Counted from the first letter of the stretch, positions 17,193 to 26,494 are shown. The stretch is 64,000 nt of DNA from Klebsiella quasivariicola (GCF_002269255.1 NZ_CP022823.1:1922001-1986000), one strand, 5' to 3'. Made by a program: numbers and translations. Notes: generated by a model from the sequence alone, not told the origin.

Positions 17193-17525
17193 ATGCAGCG
17201 AATCATTATTCCCACCCATTACGTTCACACCCGCAGCACGCCGCTGTGGACCAAAGAGACCGCCCCGGCCTCTATCTGGCGCCGCCATCTGGATGCCGGC
17301 ACCCGACAGGGGGTTTACCCTCGTCTTTCGGTGATGCAGGGGGCGATCCGCTATCTCGGCTATGCCGATGAAACCAGCCCCGATCCTGTGGAAACCCTGA
17401 CCATTGAAGCTGGACAGTTTGGCGTCTTTCCGCCGGAAAAATGGCACTGTATTGAGGCGCTCACCGAAGACACGGTGTTTAATGTCGACTTTTACGTTGA
17501 TCCGCAAATACTCATAGAGGGATAA
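17193..17525 (+). CDS. yeaR: YeaR, DUF1971 cupin-like protein
   Basis: A 110-residue DUF1971 protein closely matching E. coli YeaR (IIIPTHYVHTRSTPLWTKETAP, GTRQGVYPRLSVMQG, FGVFPPEKWHCIEA). DUF1971 is also the C-terminal domain of some TehB tellurite-resistance proteins and has a small cupin-like barrel. The exact reaction is unknown; the gene responds to nitrate and nitric oxide in E. coli. yoaG follows after 6 bases, forming the usual yeaR-yoaG operon. Confidence 0.92.
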   Translation: MQRIIIPTHYVHTRSTPLWTKETAPASIWRRHLDAGTRQGVYPRLSVMQGAIRYLGYADETSPDPVETLTIEAGQFGVFPPEKWHCIEALTEDTVFNVDFYVDPQILIEG

Positions 17526-17531
17526 AAAGAG

Positions 17532-17867
17532 ATGACCAGTGAAAATAAAGGCTATGCTTTAGCGCTGGAAAACTGCCAGCTACACCAGAAGCGTGAAAAA
17601 ATATTCCTCAAACCGATGGCGCTGTATATTCCGCAGCAGGCAGTGGAGGCCGTTAATAGTCTGCTGAATGACCTGCCGGGTGGCAATGAACAAGGAGAGT
17701 GGGTATTGACCGTCACCAATAATAATAACGGCGTCTCGGTTGATAAAACCTTTTCCTCGCTGGCGGCGCTGCGCGACCCGTTCACCGCCGCTGATACGGT
17801 GAAGGATCTGATCAATATCGTTCGCGGCTACGAGTCCGATGAAGAGACCAACGTTTGCGGCTGGTAA
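17532..17867 (+). CDS. yoaG: YoaG, DUF1869, long form
   Basis: A 111-residue protein whose last 56 residues (TVTNNNNGVSVDKTF ... DLINIVRGYESDEETNVCGW) match E. coli YoaG, a 60-residue dimeric protein of unknown function. The first half (residues 1-55) is an N-terminal extension, possibly a diverged duplicate of the same strand-helix unit. It is second in the yeaR operon, so nitrate/NO-linked expression is expected. It ends 5 bases before the end of the convergent LysR gene. Confidence 0.85.
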   Translation: MTSENKGYALALENCQLHQKREKIFLKPMALYIPQQAVEAVNSLLNDLPGGNEQGEWVLTVTNNNNGVSVDKTFSSLAALRDPFTAADTVKDLINIVRGYESDEETNVCGW

Positions 17868-17872
17868 GCCCG

Positions 17873-18787
17873 CTACTCTTCCGCCGGATGGCGACCGTCA
17901 CCTAATGCCATCTGGTCGACCAGCCACTCCCGTAGATCGATAATATCCGCGCGCTGCGCCACTGACTCGGTGGTGACCAGGTAGTAGCAGGCGCCCGGTA
18001 ATGCGCAGGAAAACGGCGCGGACAATACCCCGCGCTGCAGCAGATCCCGTGCCAGCAGTTCGCTGGCGATCACCACCCCCTGGCCGGCCACCGCCGCCTG
18101 CAGGGCATGGGTCTCATCGCTAAAGGTTAACCCCGCATCAATATTCAGCGTCGACGGCCCATAGCGGCGGCGCCAGTTCTCCCAGTTTGGCGAGTCGGCC
18201 GGCACGCGGCGGTTGGCGACGTGAAACAGCGTCACCCGCTGCAGATCTTCAGGCCGGGCGAGGCCCAGGGACGGGCTGGCGACCACGATAAAACGATCCT
18301 CATACAGCAGCGTACAGCACAGGTCTGGTTCCGGCGTTTCACGATAGCGAATCGCGGCGTCCACGGTACCCAACTGTAGATCCACCCGTTCGACGCTGGT
18401 GTGCAGACGCAGGTCGATAGCCGGAAAGCGAGCGGTAAAGTCCGCCAGCCGTGGCACCAGCCAGTGGGTGAGAAAATTGGAGGTGGTGGTGACGGTTAAG
18501 GATGGTGGCTGACGGGCATGAGCGATCTGGACGACGGCCTGTTCCAGGGCGCTAAAAGCGCGCTGCGTGGCGGCGTAGAGGATCTCGCCATCCGCAGTCA
18601 GACTAACGCCCTGTGCGCTGCGTTCGCACACCCGGCACTCCAGCACCGACTCCAGCAGTTTAATCTGATGGCTGACCGCCGTCGCGCTGACGCCGAGCGC
18701 CCCGGCGGCCTGTTTAAAACTGCGGTGGCGGGCGACGGCATGAAAGGCGCGCAGCGCCCCCAGCGGCGGTAGACGGGGTGTTCTCAT
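17873..18787 (-). CDS. LysR-family regulator, GcvA-like
   Basis: A 304-residue LysR protein starting MRTPRLPPLGALRAFHAVARHRSFKQAAGALGV, which is typical of the GcvA/AmpR/DsdC-like subgroup. The helix-turn-helix spans about residues 20-65 and the effector domain residues 90-300. It is divergent from a small membrane-protein gene (18919), the best candidate target in this position. The effector is unknown. Confidence 0.87.
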   Translation of the reverse strand: MRTPRLPPLGALRAFHAVARHRSFKQAAGALGVSATAVSHQIKLLESVLECRVCERSAQGVSLTADGEILYAATQRAFSALEQAVVQIAHARQPPSLTVTTTSNFLTHWLVPRLADFTARFPAIDLRLHTSVERVDLQLGTVDAAIRYRETPEPDLCCTLLYEDRFIVVASPSLGLARPEDLQRVTLFHVANRRVPADSPNWENWRRRYGPSTLNIDAGLTFSDETHALQAAVAGQGVVIASELLARDLLQRGVLSAPFSCALPGACYYLVTTESVAQRADIIDLREWLVDQMALGDGRHPAEE

Positions 18788-18918
18788 GGCTGAGTTTTTC
18801 TCATCTATGGCTGAAAACTATGCGTTTGTGTAAGGCAATATAGTGGCGCTAGGCTACGGGCATGTAAAGACAGTGGCATGAATTAAATTCATGCTGCTTC
18901 GCCTGTCAGGAGTCAATT

Positions 18919-19494
18919 ATGCACGTTGTAAGCCGCTACACCGCCGCGGACGCGGCGGGGATTATCGAGCCGCGTGGCCGCGCCATCGCCCTGAGCGTGG
19001 CTTTTGCCGCCGGAGCCTTGCTGTTAAACATGGTTCCCGTTATCGGCGTGACCGGCACGCTGAGTCTGCTGACGGCACTGAGCGCCGCCTGCGGCGCCGG
19101 GTGGGGATCCACACGCGGGCATTCCTGGCTTTATCGCTCGCCCCTGGCGGCGACGCGCTGGGCCTTTCTGCTGTCGGCGGCCGGCTGGCTGCTGGCGCTG
19201 GTGGCCTGGTATGGCGGGCAGGACTGGTCCGCCATGCTGCCGGGCGTGGCGTGCGGCGGGGCGGGGGCGGCTGTCGCCTGGCGGATTGCGGCGGGACGGT
19301 CGATGCAGTGTGGGCCCAGACTCGGTGGCGCAACGCTGCTGAGCGTGGTCGTTGTCATCGCGGCGACGCTATTGGCCCAACACACTGCCGGGGCCGGGCG
19401 CAGCGGCGTGTGCTTCGCCTTCGCCGTGCTGCTGGACCTGTCGCTGCTCGGCGCGCTGATCGTGCGCATCAGGCAGCTGGAGAGTGCGGCGTAA
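18919..19494 (+). CDS. Putative integral membrane protein, unknown function
   Basis: A 191-residue, very hydrophobic protein with about six predicted helices (for example residues 23-42, 45-62, 72-95, 101-120, 135-155 and 160-182). The ATG has a CAGGAG site 7 bases upstream. I do not recognise the family. Another frame over the same DNA is also open, as expected at this GC content, but lacks a ribosome site. It is divergent from the GcvA-like LysR gene, which may regulate it. Confidence 0.65.
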   Translation: MHVVSRYTAADAAGIIEPRGRAIALSVAFAAGALLLNMVPVIGVTGTLSLLTALSAACGAGWGSTRGHSWLYRSPLAATRWAFLLSAAGWLLALVAWYGGQDWSAMLPGVACGGAGAAVAWRIAAGRSMQCGPRLGGATLLSVVVVIAATLLAQHTAGAGRSGVCFAFAVLLDLSLLGALIVRIRQLESAA

Positions 19495-19672
19495 GTGAGT
19501 CCGGGAGGCAAATGAAACGAGACGGGGTAAGTCACCCGGCGTGGTGACAAATTTCTTCTACACTGTTACAGGCATCACATTCCTGTGCGGTCGGCACTCC
19601 TGCCGGCCGCCGTCGGCGTTCAGCCCAGGCACGGGCCTGCAGGCTGGTTATCCTGAAAGAGGAGTCTGTAAC

Positions 19673-20509
19673 ATGGCATTTGTCACCACCCAAGACGGCG
19701 TCAACATTTACTTCAAAGACTGGGGTCCAAAGGAAGCTCAGCCGATTGTCTTTCATCACGGCTGGCCCTTGAGCGCCGACGACTGGGATAACCAGATGTT
19801 GTTTTTCCTTGCCGAAGGTTTTCGGGTCATCGCTATCGACCGTCGGGGTCATGGCCGCTCCGATCAGGTTAGCGAGGGGCACGATATGGACCATTACGCG
19901 GCGGACGTTTCGGCGGTGGTGGAACATCTGGATCTGTACAATGCGGTCCACGTCGGGCACTCCACTGGCGGCGGCCAGGTTGCCCGCTACGTCGCCCGCT
20001 ACGGCCAGCCGCAGGGGCGGGTGGCGAAAGCGGTGTTAATTAGCGCCGTCCCGCCGCTGATGGTGAAAACCGAGCAGAATCCGGGCGGTACGCCGATCGA
20101 GGTGTTTGATGGTTTCCGCAAAGCGCTGGCGGCGAACCGCGCCCAGTTCTATCTCGACGTCGCCTCTGGCCCGTTCTATGGCTTCAATCGTGACGGGGCA
20201 GAAGTGTCGCAGGGGACGATCCAGAACTGGTGGCGACAGGGAATGATCGGCAGCGCCAAGGCCCATTATGAAGGTATCAAGGCGTTTTCAGAGACTGACC
20301 AGACGGAAGACCTTAAGTCGATCACCTTGCCGGTGCTGGTGATGCAGGGGGATGACGACCAGGTGGTTCCCTATAAAAATGCAGCCATTCTGCAGGACAA
20401 ACTGCTGCCGAACAGCCAGCTAATCATTTATCCTGGCTTCCCGCACGGGATGCACACCTCTCACGCCGATACCATCAACGCCGATCTGCTGGCGTTTATC
20501 CGCGCCTGA
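19673..20509 (+). CDS. Alpha/beta hydrolase (non-haem haloperoxidase/arylesterase type)
   Basis: A 278-residue cytoplasmic hydrolase starting MAFVTTQDGVNIYFKDWG. The oxyanion region HHGWPLSADDWD, the nucleophile elbow GHSTGGG (Ser near residue 98), the acid in MQGDDDQVVPY and the catalytic His in FPHGMHTSH are all present. This arrangement is typical of bromoperoxidase/perhydrolase-like esterases. The natural substrate cannot be given. ATG 19673 follows an AGAGGAG site. The gene stands alone. Confidence 0.9.
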   Translation: MAFVTTQDGVNIYFKDWGPKEAQPIVFHHGWPLSADDWDNQMLFFLAEGFRVIAIDRRGHGRSDQVSEGHDMDHYAADVSAVVEHLDLYNAVHVGHSTGGGQVARYVARYGQPQGRVAKAVLISAVPPLMVKTEQNPGGTPIEVFDGFRKALAANRAQFYLDVASGPFYGFNRDGAEVSQGTIQNWWRQGMIGSAKAHYEGIKAFSETDQTEDLKSITLPVLVMQGDDDQVVPYKNAAILQDKLLPNSQLIIYPGFPHGMHTSHADTINADLLAFIRA

Positions 20510-20657
20510 TCTTCCCCTTTTGCCGGGCAGAGTGCCGTTAATGGCATTCCGCCAGCGCCCTGGTCGCCAGTCGCCGGGGCGCGCTGGTTGACGAGCAGGG
20601 GAAATCTGCTTAACTCATGGGATACCTGACGACAATTTCCCCCTGGCAGGATAAAAC

Positions 20658-20683
20658 GCCGGGTTTCTCTGTGGAAACCCGGC
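20658..20683 (+). other. Stable hairpin in the leader of the GAF-GGDEF gene
   Basis: GCCGGGTTTC and GAAACCCGGC form a perfect 10-bp stem with a 6-nt loop, 31 bases before the ATG at 20715. There is no T run, so it could end transcripts of the upstream hydrolase weakly or act in the leader. Confidence 0.4.
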
Positions 20684-20714
20684 AGAATTCTGCGCAAGAG
20701 ACAAGAGAGAGACA

Positions 20715-21686
20715 ATGAAATTAGCCGGCCTTCATCCCGACGAGCAGCGTCGCCTGCAATCGCTTCGCTCCTCCGGGCTGTTGAATAGCGGAAAAGAAGA
20801 ACGTTTCGATCGCCTGACCAGGCTTGCTCGTTCGCTGTACAACCTGCCTGTCGCCTCCATTAGTCTGGTGGGGGAAGATCTGCTGCATATCAAATCCTGT
20901 GCCGGTCTGGATGTGGACACGGTGCCGAGAGATATATCATTTTGCGCCCATACCATTCTGCAAACCGACCCGCTTATCGTCAACGACATGCAGCAGGACG
21001 TGCGCTTTCATGATAATCCGCTGGTGATCCAGGCCCCGTTTATCCGCTTTTATGCCGGCTATCCGGTACAACTACCGGATGGTGCCACCGTGGGGTCTTT
21101 CTGTCTGATGGATCATCAGCCGCGTTCGTTTTCCGCCCATGAAATCCAGATCTTAAGCGATCTGGCGGCGATCGTGGAGGATGAGTTTAAGGTGCTGGAT
21201 GCGGCAACCTCAGATGAACTCACAGGGTTATTTAATCGTCGGGGATTCCTCACCCTGGCAGAGTATGCCCTGCTGACCGCTCAGCGCCGCCATGAGCCGA
21301 TGAGTCTGGCGTTTGTCGACCTCGACCGCTTCAAACATATCAATGATACCTGGGGGCATGAAGAGGGCGATCGCGCGCTGATCGCCATCGCCGATCTGAT
21401 GAAAGCGGCCTTCCGCGAGTCCGATATTCTCGCCAGGCAGGGGGGCGATGAGTTTATTATTCTGTTCGCCAATACCGGCCGCCACGATGCCGCAACAGCA
21501 ATGGAGACACTGAGCCAGAATGTGGCCCGTTTTAACCAGCAGGCGGCTCATCCCTGGCAGCTGGCTTTCTCCTGGGGCTGCGTTGAGTACGATCCCGCCA
21601 CTCACCCCAATCTTAACGCGCTGGTGGCCACCGCCGACCGCCTGATGTACCAGGCAAAGCAGAAACAGGGGCGCGAACGTCGCTAA
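20715..21686 (+). CDS. GAF-domain diguanylate cyclase
   Basis: A 323-residue soluble protein: GAF domain at about residues 20-155 and GGDEF domain at 160-320. The active loop is intact (RQGGDEF, around residues 243-246) and the allosteric I-site R-E-S-D lies five residues before it, so an active, product-inhibited diguanylate cyclase is predicted. There is no transmembrane segment. The start has a GAGAGAGA-type ribosome site. Its stop codon overlaps that of the convergent kinase-like gene (CTAA shared at 21683-21686). Confidence 0.93.
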   Translation: MKLAGLHPDEQRRLQSLRSSGLLNSGKEERFDRLTRLARSLYNLPVASISLVGEDLLHIKSCAGLDVDTVPRDISFCAHTILQTDPLIVNDMQQDVRFHDNPLVIQAPFIRFYAGYPVQLPDGATVGSFCLMDHQPRSFSAHEIQILSDLAAIVEDEFKVLDAATSDELTGLFNRRGFLTLAEYALLTAQRRHEPMSLAFVDLDRFKHINDTWGHEEGDRALIAIADLMKAAFRESDILARQGGDEFIILFANTGRHDAATAMETLSQNVARFNQQAAHPWQLAFSWGCVEYDPATHPNLNALVATADRLMYQAKQKQGRERR

Positions 21687-22783
21687 CCTGGCGTGGAGGC
21701 GTTTTGCAGATACCGCTGTGCCTGCTGCCGCTTCTGTGCATAGCTGCTGAGCAGCGCCTGCTGTGATTTCCCTTCGTTGTCGTAAAACAGACCGCCTTCG
21801 TCAGCGATAAAGCGATAATGCTGCTCCAGCTGGTTTAGCACCCAGTCGATGCGTTGCAGGGTGAGTAAGGTACACGACTGGCCATGCAGATCGTCTTCGA
21901 TATCCAGCACGTGGGAGCGGAAGGCCTCAACGGCAAATAACCGGCTCAGCGCGGCTGGGTCCGCCAGCGCCGACGCCCAGCGCGCCGTTATCTGCTGAAA
22001 ATGGGCCTGCACCTGCGGAGCGGCCCGCCGGGCGCGGAGCCAGGCGAGCTTGCGCCGGTAGCTTTCGAGCGCCAGCCGCTTCAGATCGCGATAGTGCGCC
22101 AGCTGCTGCTCCGCGTCGGGGACCTGGGTCATCAGCCAGCCAAAAAAGAAACGGGTCTCAAAGCGCTCGACAAAGTGAAACAGCGGATCGGCCAGACCGT
22201 TGCTGTTGAATTCCCTGAGCGGATCGAAGGGATACATATAGCCAAAATCGAACAGCCACAGCTGCTCCTGACAGTCCACCAGCAGATTTCCACGACAGAG
22301 ATCCCACTCCATCAGCCCCTTTTCCTCACAGGCTTCCAGGGTCGTAAATAGCTGGGCGATCAACGTCGGGGTCAGCTGGTGGATCAGCTCGCCATCGAGC
22401 CACGGTGAGAGCAGGATGCCGAGGCGATAATCGGCATACAGCGTCGGAACAATGTGGGTGAAGCGCGGGGCGGTGACCGGGTTATCCTTCAGCCGCTGCA
22501 ACGCCTGCCGGCACTGCACTTCATTTAAAAACGACAGCTGGCCGTTGAGGTTGGCGACGCCGGCGACGGCGCGTCGTTTTTTTAAATTGTACTCCTTGCC
22601 AGCGATGCGCAGCCGGTAAACCTCGCCGGTCAGTCCCGAGCCGTATACCTGCACCACATAGGGTGAATCGGGGCCCAGCGCGGCGAGGGTTTCTGGTGGC
22701 AGCGGGCAGTGGCTGACGTCGCCAACGATAAGGGGGTCTCCGCTGCGATCGAACGCCTGCTGTTGCTGTTGTCTGAGGTTCAT
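21683..22783 (-). CDS. Protein-kinase-fold protein, unknown substrate
   Basis: A 366-residue cytoplasmic protein with kinase-like motifs: a glycine-bearing segment YGSGLTGEVYRLRIAGKEYNLKKR, the catalytic-loop-like MEWDLCRGNLLVD (D-x4-N spacing), and a metal-binding-like DFG in WLFDFGYMYPF. The C-terminal third is helical and Arg/Gln-rich. These suggest an active phosphotransferase related to RIO/LPS-kinase-like or small-molecule kinases; I cannot choose. It stands alone and ends tail-to-tail with the GAF-GGDEF gene. Confidence 0.65.
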   Translation of the reverse strand: MNLRQQQQQAFDRSGDPLIVGDVSHCPLPPETLAALGPDSPYVVQVYGSGLTGEVYRLRIAGKEYNLKKRRAVAGVANLNGQLSFLNEVQCRQALQRLKDNPVTAPRFTHIVPTLYADYRLGILLSPWLDGELIHQLTPTLIAQLFTTLEACEEKGLMEWDLCRGNLLVDCQEQLWLFDFGYMYPFDPLREFNSNGLADPLFHFVERFETRFFFGWLMTQVPDAEQQLAHYRDLKRLALESYRRKLAWLRARRAAPQVQAHFQQITARWASALADPAALSRLFAVEAFRSHVLDIEDDLHGQSCTLLTLQRIDWVLNQLEQHYRFIADEGGLFYDNEGKSQQALLSSYAQKRQQAQRYLQNASTPG

Positions 22784-23022
22784 GGTGCCTCCGGGTATAA
22801 CGTTAGACAGCGTGGATAATCCACGCTATCTCACCCGCAAGCGGCGGTGAATTCATCCTACTGGCGGGGGCTTTTTCAGGCTGAGCTGGGCTGCGTTCAC
22901 GGAGGAGATTCGGGGCGTAGGGCGGCGGCCCGGAACGGCAAGCGTCTGGAACGCATACCTGACGCCGTTATCGATGCCAGGCTGGATGCGATTCTGAGTT
23001 AACGTCAGCGACGCAAAAAAGC

Positions 23023-23050
23023 AAAAAGCCTGCTCGAAAGCAGGCTTTTT
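23023..23050 (-). terminator. Terminator of tRNA-Asn copy 1
   Basis: A 12-bp stem AAAAAGCCTGCT/AGCAGGCTTTTT with loop CGAA. The same element follows the other tRNA-Asn genes in this window. In the tRNA direction it ends in a T run. Confidence 0.88.
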
Positions 23051-23055
23051 AAATG

Positions 23056-23131
23056 TGGCTCCTCTGACTGGACTCGAACCAGTGACATACGGATTAACAG
23101 TCCGCCGTTCTACCGACTGAACTACAGAGGA
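23056..23131 (-). tRNA. tRNA-Asn (anticodon GUU), copy 1
   Basis: 76 nt including the encoded CCA. The acceptor stem TCCTCTG/CAGAGGA, the T arm GGTTCGAGTCC and the anticodon loop CTGTTAA (GTT) are present. It is identical over its length to the copies at 24889 and 35264. It points away from yeeO. In Klebsiella such genes are integration sites for ICEKp-type elements; this copy is intact and empty. Confidence 0.97.
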
Positions 23132-23291
23132 ATCGTGTGGAGTCGTATCTTAGCGGCGAAAAATCTTTTGTCAAACATCAATTCGCCTGTTCAGGTGCAA
23201 CTGCCGCTTCCATCAACAATTTGTTGTCATTTCCGACAATTATTCAGGAAAAATACTTTGCAGGATACCCATTTCTCAATCATCATTTGAA

Positions 23292-24761
23292 ATGTTGTTT
23301 CAACATCTCTCACTAAGGTCTCTCTTGAACGTCACCTCCGCCGTACGCCAGGCCGTCGAACGGACACCCTGGTTTAAAAAACGTCAGCGTTATCGTGTGC
23401 TGTACTGGCGCGAAATTAGCCCTCTCGCTGTGCCCATTCTGCTGGAAAATGCCTGTGTGCTGTTGATGGGGGTATTGAGTACCTTCCTTGTCAGCTGGCT
23501 GGGAAAAGAGGCCATGGCCGGGGTAGGTCTGGCCGATAGCTTCAACATGGTGATTATGTCGTTCTTTGCCGCCATCGATCTCGGCACCACGGTGGTGGTG
23601 GCCTTTAGCCTCGGCAAGCGCGATCGGCGACGGGCGAGGGCGGCCGCGCGCCAGTCGCTGGCCATTATGACCCTGTTTTCGATTTTGCTGGCGGGGGTGA
23701 TCCATGCCTTTGGCCAGGAGATTATTGATTTTGTCGCCGGCGACGCCACCGCCCAGGTTAAGGACCTGGCGCTGACCTATCTGGAGCTGACGGCGCTGAG
23801 CTACCCGGCGGCGGCGATTGCGCTGATCGGTAGCGGGGCGCTGCGCGGCGCCGGAACCACTAAAATCCCGCTGCTGATCAACGGCGGGATGAATATCCTC
23901 AATATCTTAATCAGCAGCGTGCTCATCTACGGCATCTTCTCCTGGCCGGGGCTGGGCTTTGTCGGCGCCGGGCTTGGGCTGACCATTGCCCGCTATATTG
24001 GCGCGATAGCCACGATCTGGGTGCTGATGGTGGGGCTCAACCCGGCGTTACGACTGTCGCTGAAAGGCTACTTTAAACCCTTTAACTTCGCCATTATCTG
24101 GGAGGTGATGGGGATCGGCATTCCGGCCAGTATCGAATCGGTACTGTTCAATGGCGGTAAACTGCTGACCCAGATGTTTGTCGCCGGGATGGGCACCAAC
24201 GTTATCGCCGGCAACTTTATCGCCTTTTCGGTGGCTTCGCTGATTAACCTGCCGGGCAACGCCCTTGGATCTGCCTCGACAATTATTACCGGCAAGCGGC
24301 TGGGGAAAGGGCAGATTGGCCAGGCTGAATTTCAGGCCTGGCACGTATTCTGGCTGTCGACGATCATTCTGACGCTAATTGCCTGGGGCAGCGCCCCCTT
24401 CGCCGGCTTTATTGCCTCGTTCTATACCCATGAAGAAGACGTAAAAGAGGTGGTGAAACAGCTTTTGTGGCTCAATGCGCTGTTTATGCCGATCTGGTCG
24501 CTGTCGTGGACCTTACCTTGCGCCTTTAAAGGCGCGCGCGACGTACGCTATACCATGTGGGTGTCGATGCTTGGCATGTGGGGCTGCCGGGTGGTGGCGG
24601 GCTATACGCTCGGTATCGTGCTGGGGATGGGGGTGATCGGCGTCTGGTTGGGGATGGTGCTCGACTGGGCAGTGCGCGGCGTGTTGTTTTACTTCCGCAT
24701 GGTGAGCGGGCGCTGGCTGTGGAAGTACCCGCGCGTGAAGGCTTCGCCAGAAAAAAACTGA
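23292..24761 (+). CDS. yeeO: MATE-family exporter YeeO
   Basis: A 489-residue, 12-helix MATE transporter closely matching E. coli YeeO from VLYWREISPLAVPILLENACVLLMG to the end. E. coli YeeO exports flavins and some dipeptides. The E. coli protein has a longer N-terminus; here ATG 23292 gives about 35 residues before the first helix. It lies between two oppositely oriented tRNA-Asn genes, as in E. coli (asnW-yeeO-asnU). Confidence 0.93.
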   Translation: MLFQHLSLRSLLNVTSAVRQAVERTPWFKKRQRYRVLYWREISPLAVPILLENACVLLMGVLSTFLVSWLGKEAMAGVGLADSFNMVIMSFFAAIDLGTTVVVAFSLGKRDRRRARAAARQSLAIMTLFSILLAGVIHAFGQEIIDFVAGDATAQVKDLALTYLELTALSYPAAAIALIGSGALRGAGTTKIPLLINGGMNILNILISSVLIYGIFSWPGLGFVGAGLGLTIARYIGAIATIWVLMVGLNPALRLSLKGYFKPFNFAIIWEVMGIGIPASIESVLFNGGKLLTQMFVAGMGTNVIAGNFIAFSVASLINLPGNALGSASTIITGKRLGKGQIGQAEFQAWHVFWLSTIILTLIAWGSAPFAGFIASFYTHEEDVKEVVKQLLWLNALFMPIWSLSWTLPCAFKGARDVRYTMWVSMLGMWGCRVVAGYTLGIVLGMGVIGVWLGMVLDWAVRGVLFYFRMVSGRWLWKYPRVKASPEKN

Positions 24762-24888
24762 GTCTCTTGCCGGATAAACGCCATTTTTTGCGCAAAGTGA
24801 AGAATAATTCGGCAAACGATTCATTTTATTAAAAACAGGCTTTGACAGGACCGGGCGTCATCGTTACTATGCGCCCCGTTCACACGAT

Positions 24889-24964
24889 TCCTCTGTAGTT
24901 CAGTCGGTAGAACGGCGGACTGTTAATCCGTATGTCACTGGTTCGAGTCCAGTCAGAGGAGCCA
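24889..24964 (+). tRNA. tRNA-Asn (anticodon GUU), copy 2
   Basis: Identical 76-nt sequence to copy 1 but on the plus strand, with CCA encoded and anticodon GTT. The upstream stretch ATGCGCCCCGTTCACACGAT is shared, inverted, with copy 3 at 35264, so the repeat is longer than the tRNA itself. Confidence 0.97.
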
Positions 24965-24972
24965 AATTTAAG

Positions 24973-24997
24973 AAGCCTGCTTTCGAGCAGGCTTTTT
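24973..24997 (+). terminator. Terminator of tRNA-Asn copy 2
   Basis: Stem AAGCCTGCT/AGCAGGCTT with loop TTCG and a following TTT run, 8 bases after the tRNA. Confidence 0.88.
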
Positions 24998-25282
24998 GCT
25001 TTTCTGCCCGCCACGCTTCTCTGTGGACGAAGATCTAAAGTCATCACCGGGCCGTTCGTCTGGCCCATCCTGACGCTTCCCAGCGGGGAACACAGCATTT
25101 TCCTTTGTATACATTTCTCTGTTTCAATAAAGCTTGTCATATAATTATCCATCATCAATGCAGAACACACACTCACTTCTCTAAAATACCGTTTCCATTG
25201 CCGCACGGGATCGTATAATAAGATGCGAATGGAACTCCGATCTGATTATTCACTACACTCTTTTTTGTTAATGGAAATAACG

Positions 25283-26494
25283 ATGAAAAGTAAATACTTT
25301 ATTATAGTATTGATATCTACACTCTTATTAAGCGCCTGTGCATGGACTTCGCGAGGTAAAATCAACCGTAACCTGGAGAGCGCTTCCTATCTGGCAAATA
25401 AGAATTCATATTCTTCTTCCTATTGTGACAGCCTTGATTACCTGAAGGGAGCCCTGGCAATCGCACAGGCTAAGGGGAGTACCGGTCTGCAAGCCAAAGT
25501 ATTGCAGGCCTATGTCGATAATTACAATAAAATTATAATTAATCTTAAATATATTCATGCACAATCTAGTATTAATGATATTTGGCAAAAAGGCGAAAGC
25601 TATGCCTGCTGGATGCCGGAGATGCGCCGCGTCATGCCCTTAATGACGGCAGAAATGAAAGCGCAGATTCATCCTGAATCTTACCCATCCACGGCTTACG
25701 AGCAAAAAGGAAGGGACCTGGCGGGAGAGGCTTTTTATCAACTGGCGCAAAAAGAAAAAAATAAAACAGTGAAGCTCCATGACCTGCTTGCAACTTATCG
25801 TTACAGCCCGGGGCGTAAAGGTCTTAATCACGATCTGCAAACGGCTTATGAAAATGCTACCAATCATATTATTTTAAAAAATGCCGGGGACAGGGCTATC
25901 GCGGGTAAAGATGTATTGAGGGAAGGCGTTATTCCCGGACTTCGTCACTATTACGCGGAAAAATCACTCGATGAACGCAAAAAAGAAGCTAGCGACAGGA
26001 ATAAAGTGCTTCCTTACCCTCTGGAAGTCAGCTGTATGTGTCACTATGTCTTCGACTATCCCAATGCCCCACAAAAAACCGGTACAAATTTTGTTATTAC
26101 ATTGCGCTTAACCAAAGCCAAACGTGAATCCGGAAGTTACAGACGGACCGCGCCGGAAGAAAGAGAGGGCGTCACACAGCAGTGTTACGATGTCCCTGTT
26201 TTCAGTCGCGACGGCAAAGGGAAAAAAATGAAAACCGGTGAAACGAAAACCCGCTGTGTCAATAGCACCTATACTTATACTGAAAATGCCGTTTACAGCG
26301 GAACAGAATATACGACCACCCTAAGGGGAAAAATAATGATGAGCATGAATGGTCGCACCATACTCAAAAACCAGGATATTATTGGCTATGAGTCGACCGA
26401 GTCTTCTTCCGCAGATAGCCTTGCAAAGGCCCAGAATGATATTGTCCGGCTTATGGCTTACAAAATAAAAGTGGGCATCTTCAGCGCCAAATGA
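25283..26494 (+). CDS. Putative lipoprotein, unknown function
   Basis: A 403-residue protein with a lipoprotein signal peptide (MKSKYFIIVLISTLLLSAC, lipobox L-S-A-C with Cys19). No family is recognised; the mature part is hydrophilic, with a Cys-bearing middle (SCMCHYVFDYPNAPQ) and a Tyr/Thr-rich strand region towards the end. I use ATG 25283 rather than an upstream in-frame start because it gives the signal peptide directly. GC is clearly lower than in neighbouring core genes, and it lies directly after a tRNA-Asn gene, so horizontal acquisition is likely. It is transcribed alone and converges on amn. Confidence 0.75.
   Translation: MKSKYFIIVLISTLLLSACAWTSRGKINRNLESASYLANKNSYSSSYCDSLDYLKGALAIAQAKGSTGLQAKVLQAYVDNYNKIIINLKYIHAQSSINDIWQKGESYACWMPEMRRVMPLMTAEMKAQIHPESYPSTAYEQKGRDLAGEAFYQLAQKEKNKTVKLHDLLATYRYSPGRKGLNHDLQTAYENATNHIILKNAGDRAIAGKDVLREGVIPGLRHYYAEKSLDERKKEASDRNKVLPYPLEVSCMCHYVFDYPNAPQKTGTNFVITLRLTKAKRESGSYRRTAPEEREGVTQQCYDVPVFSRDGKGKKMKTGETKTRCVNSTYTYTENAVYSGTEYTTTLRGKIMMSMNGRTILKNQDIIGYESTESSSADSLAKAQNDIVRLMAYKIKVGIFSAK

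Noticed and set aside
18891..19547. Alternative 218-codon frame over the membrane-protein gene
   Set aside because: Arg/Gly-rich translation typical of a shadow frame; the 191-residue frame has the ribosome site and hydrophobic helices.
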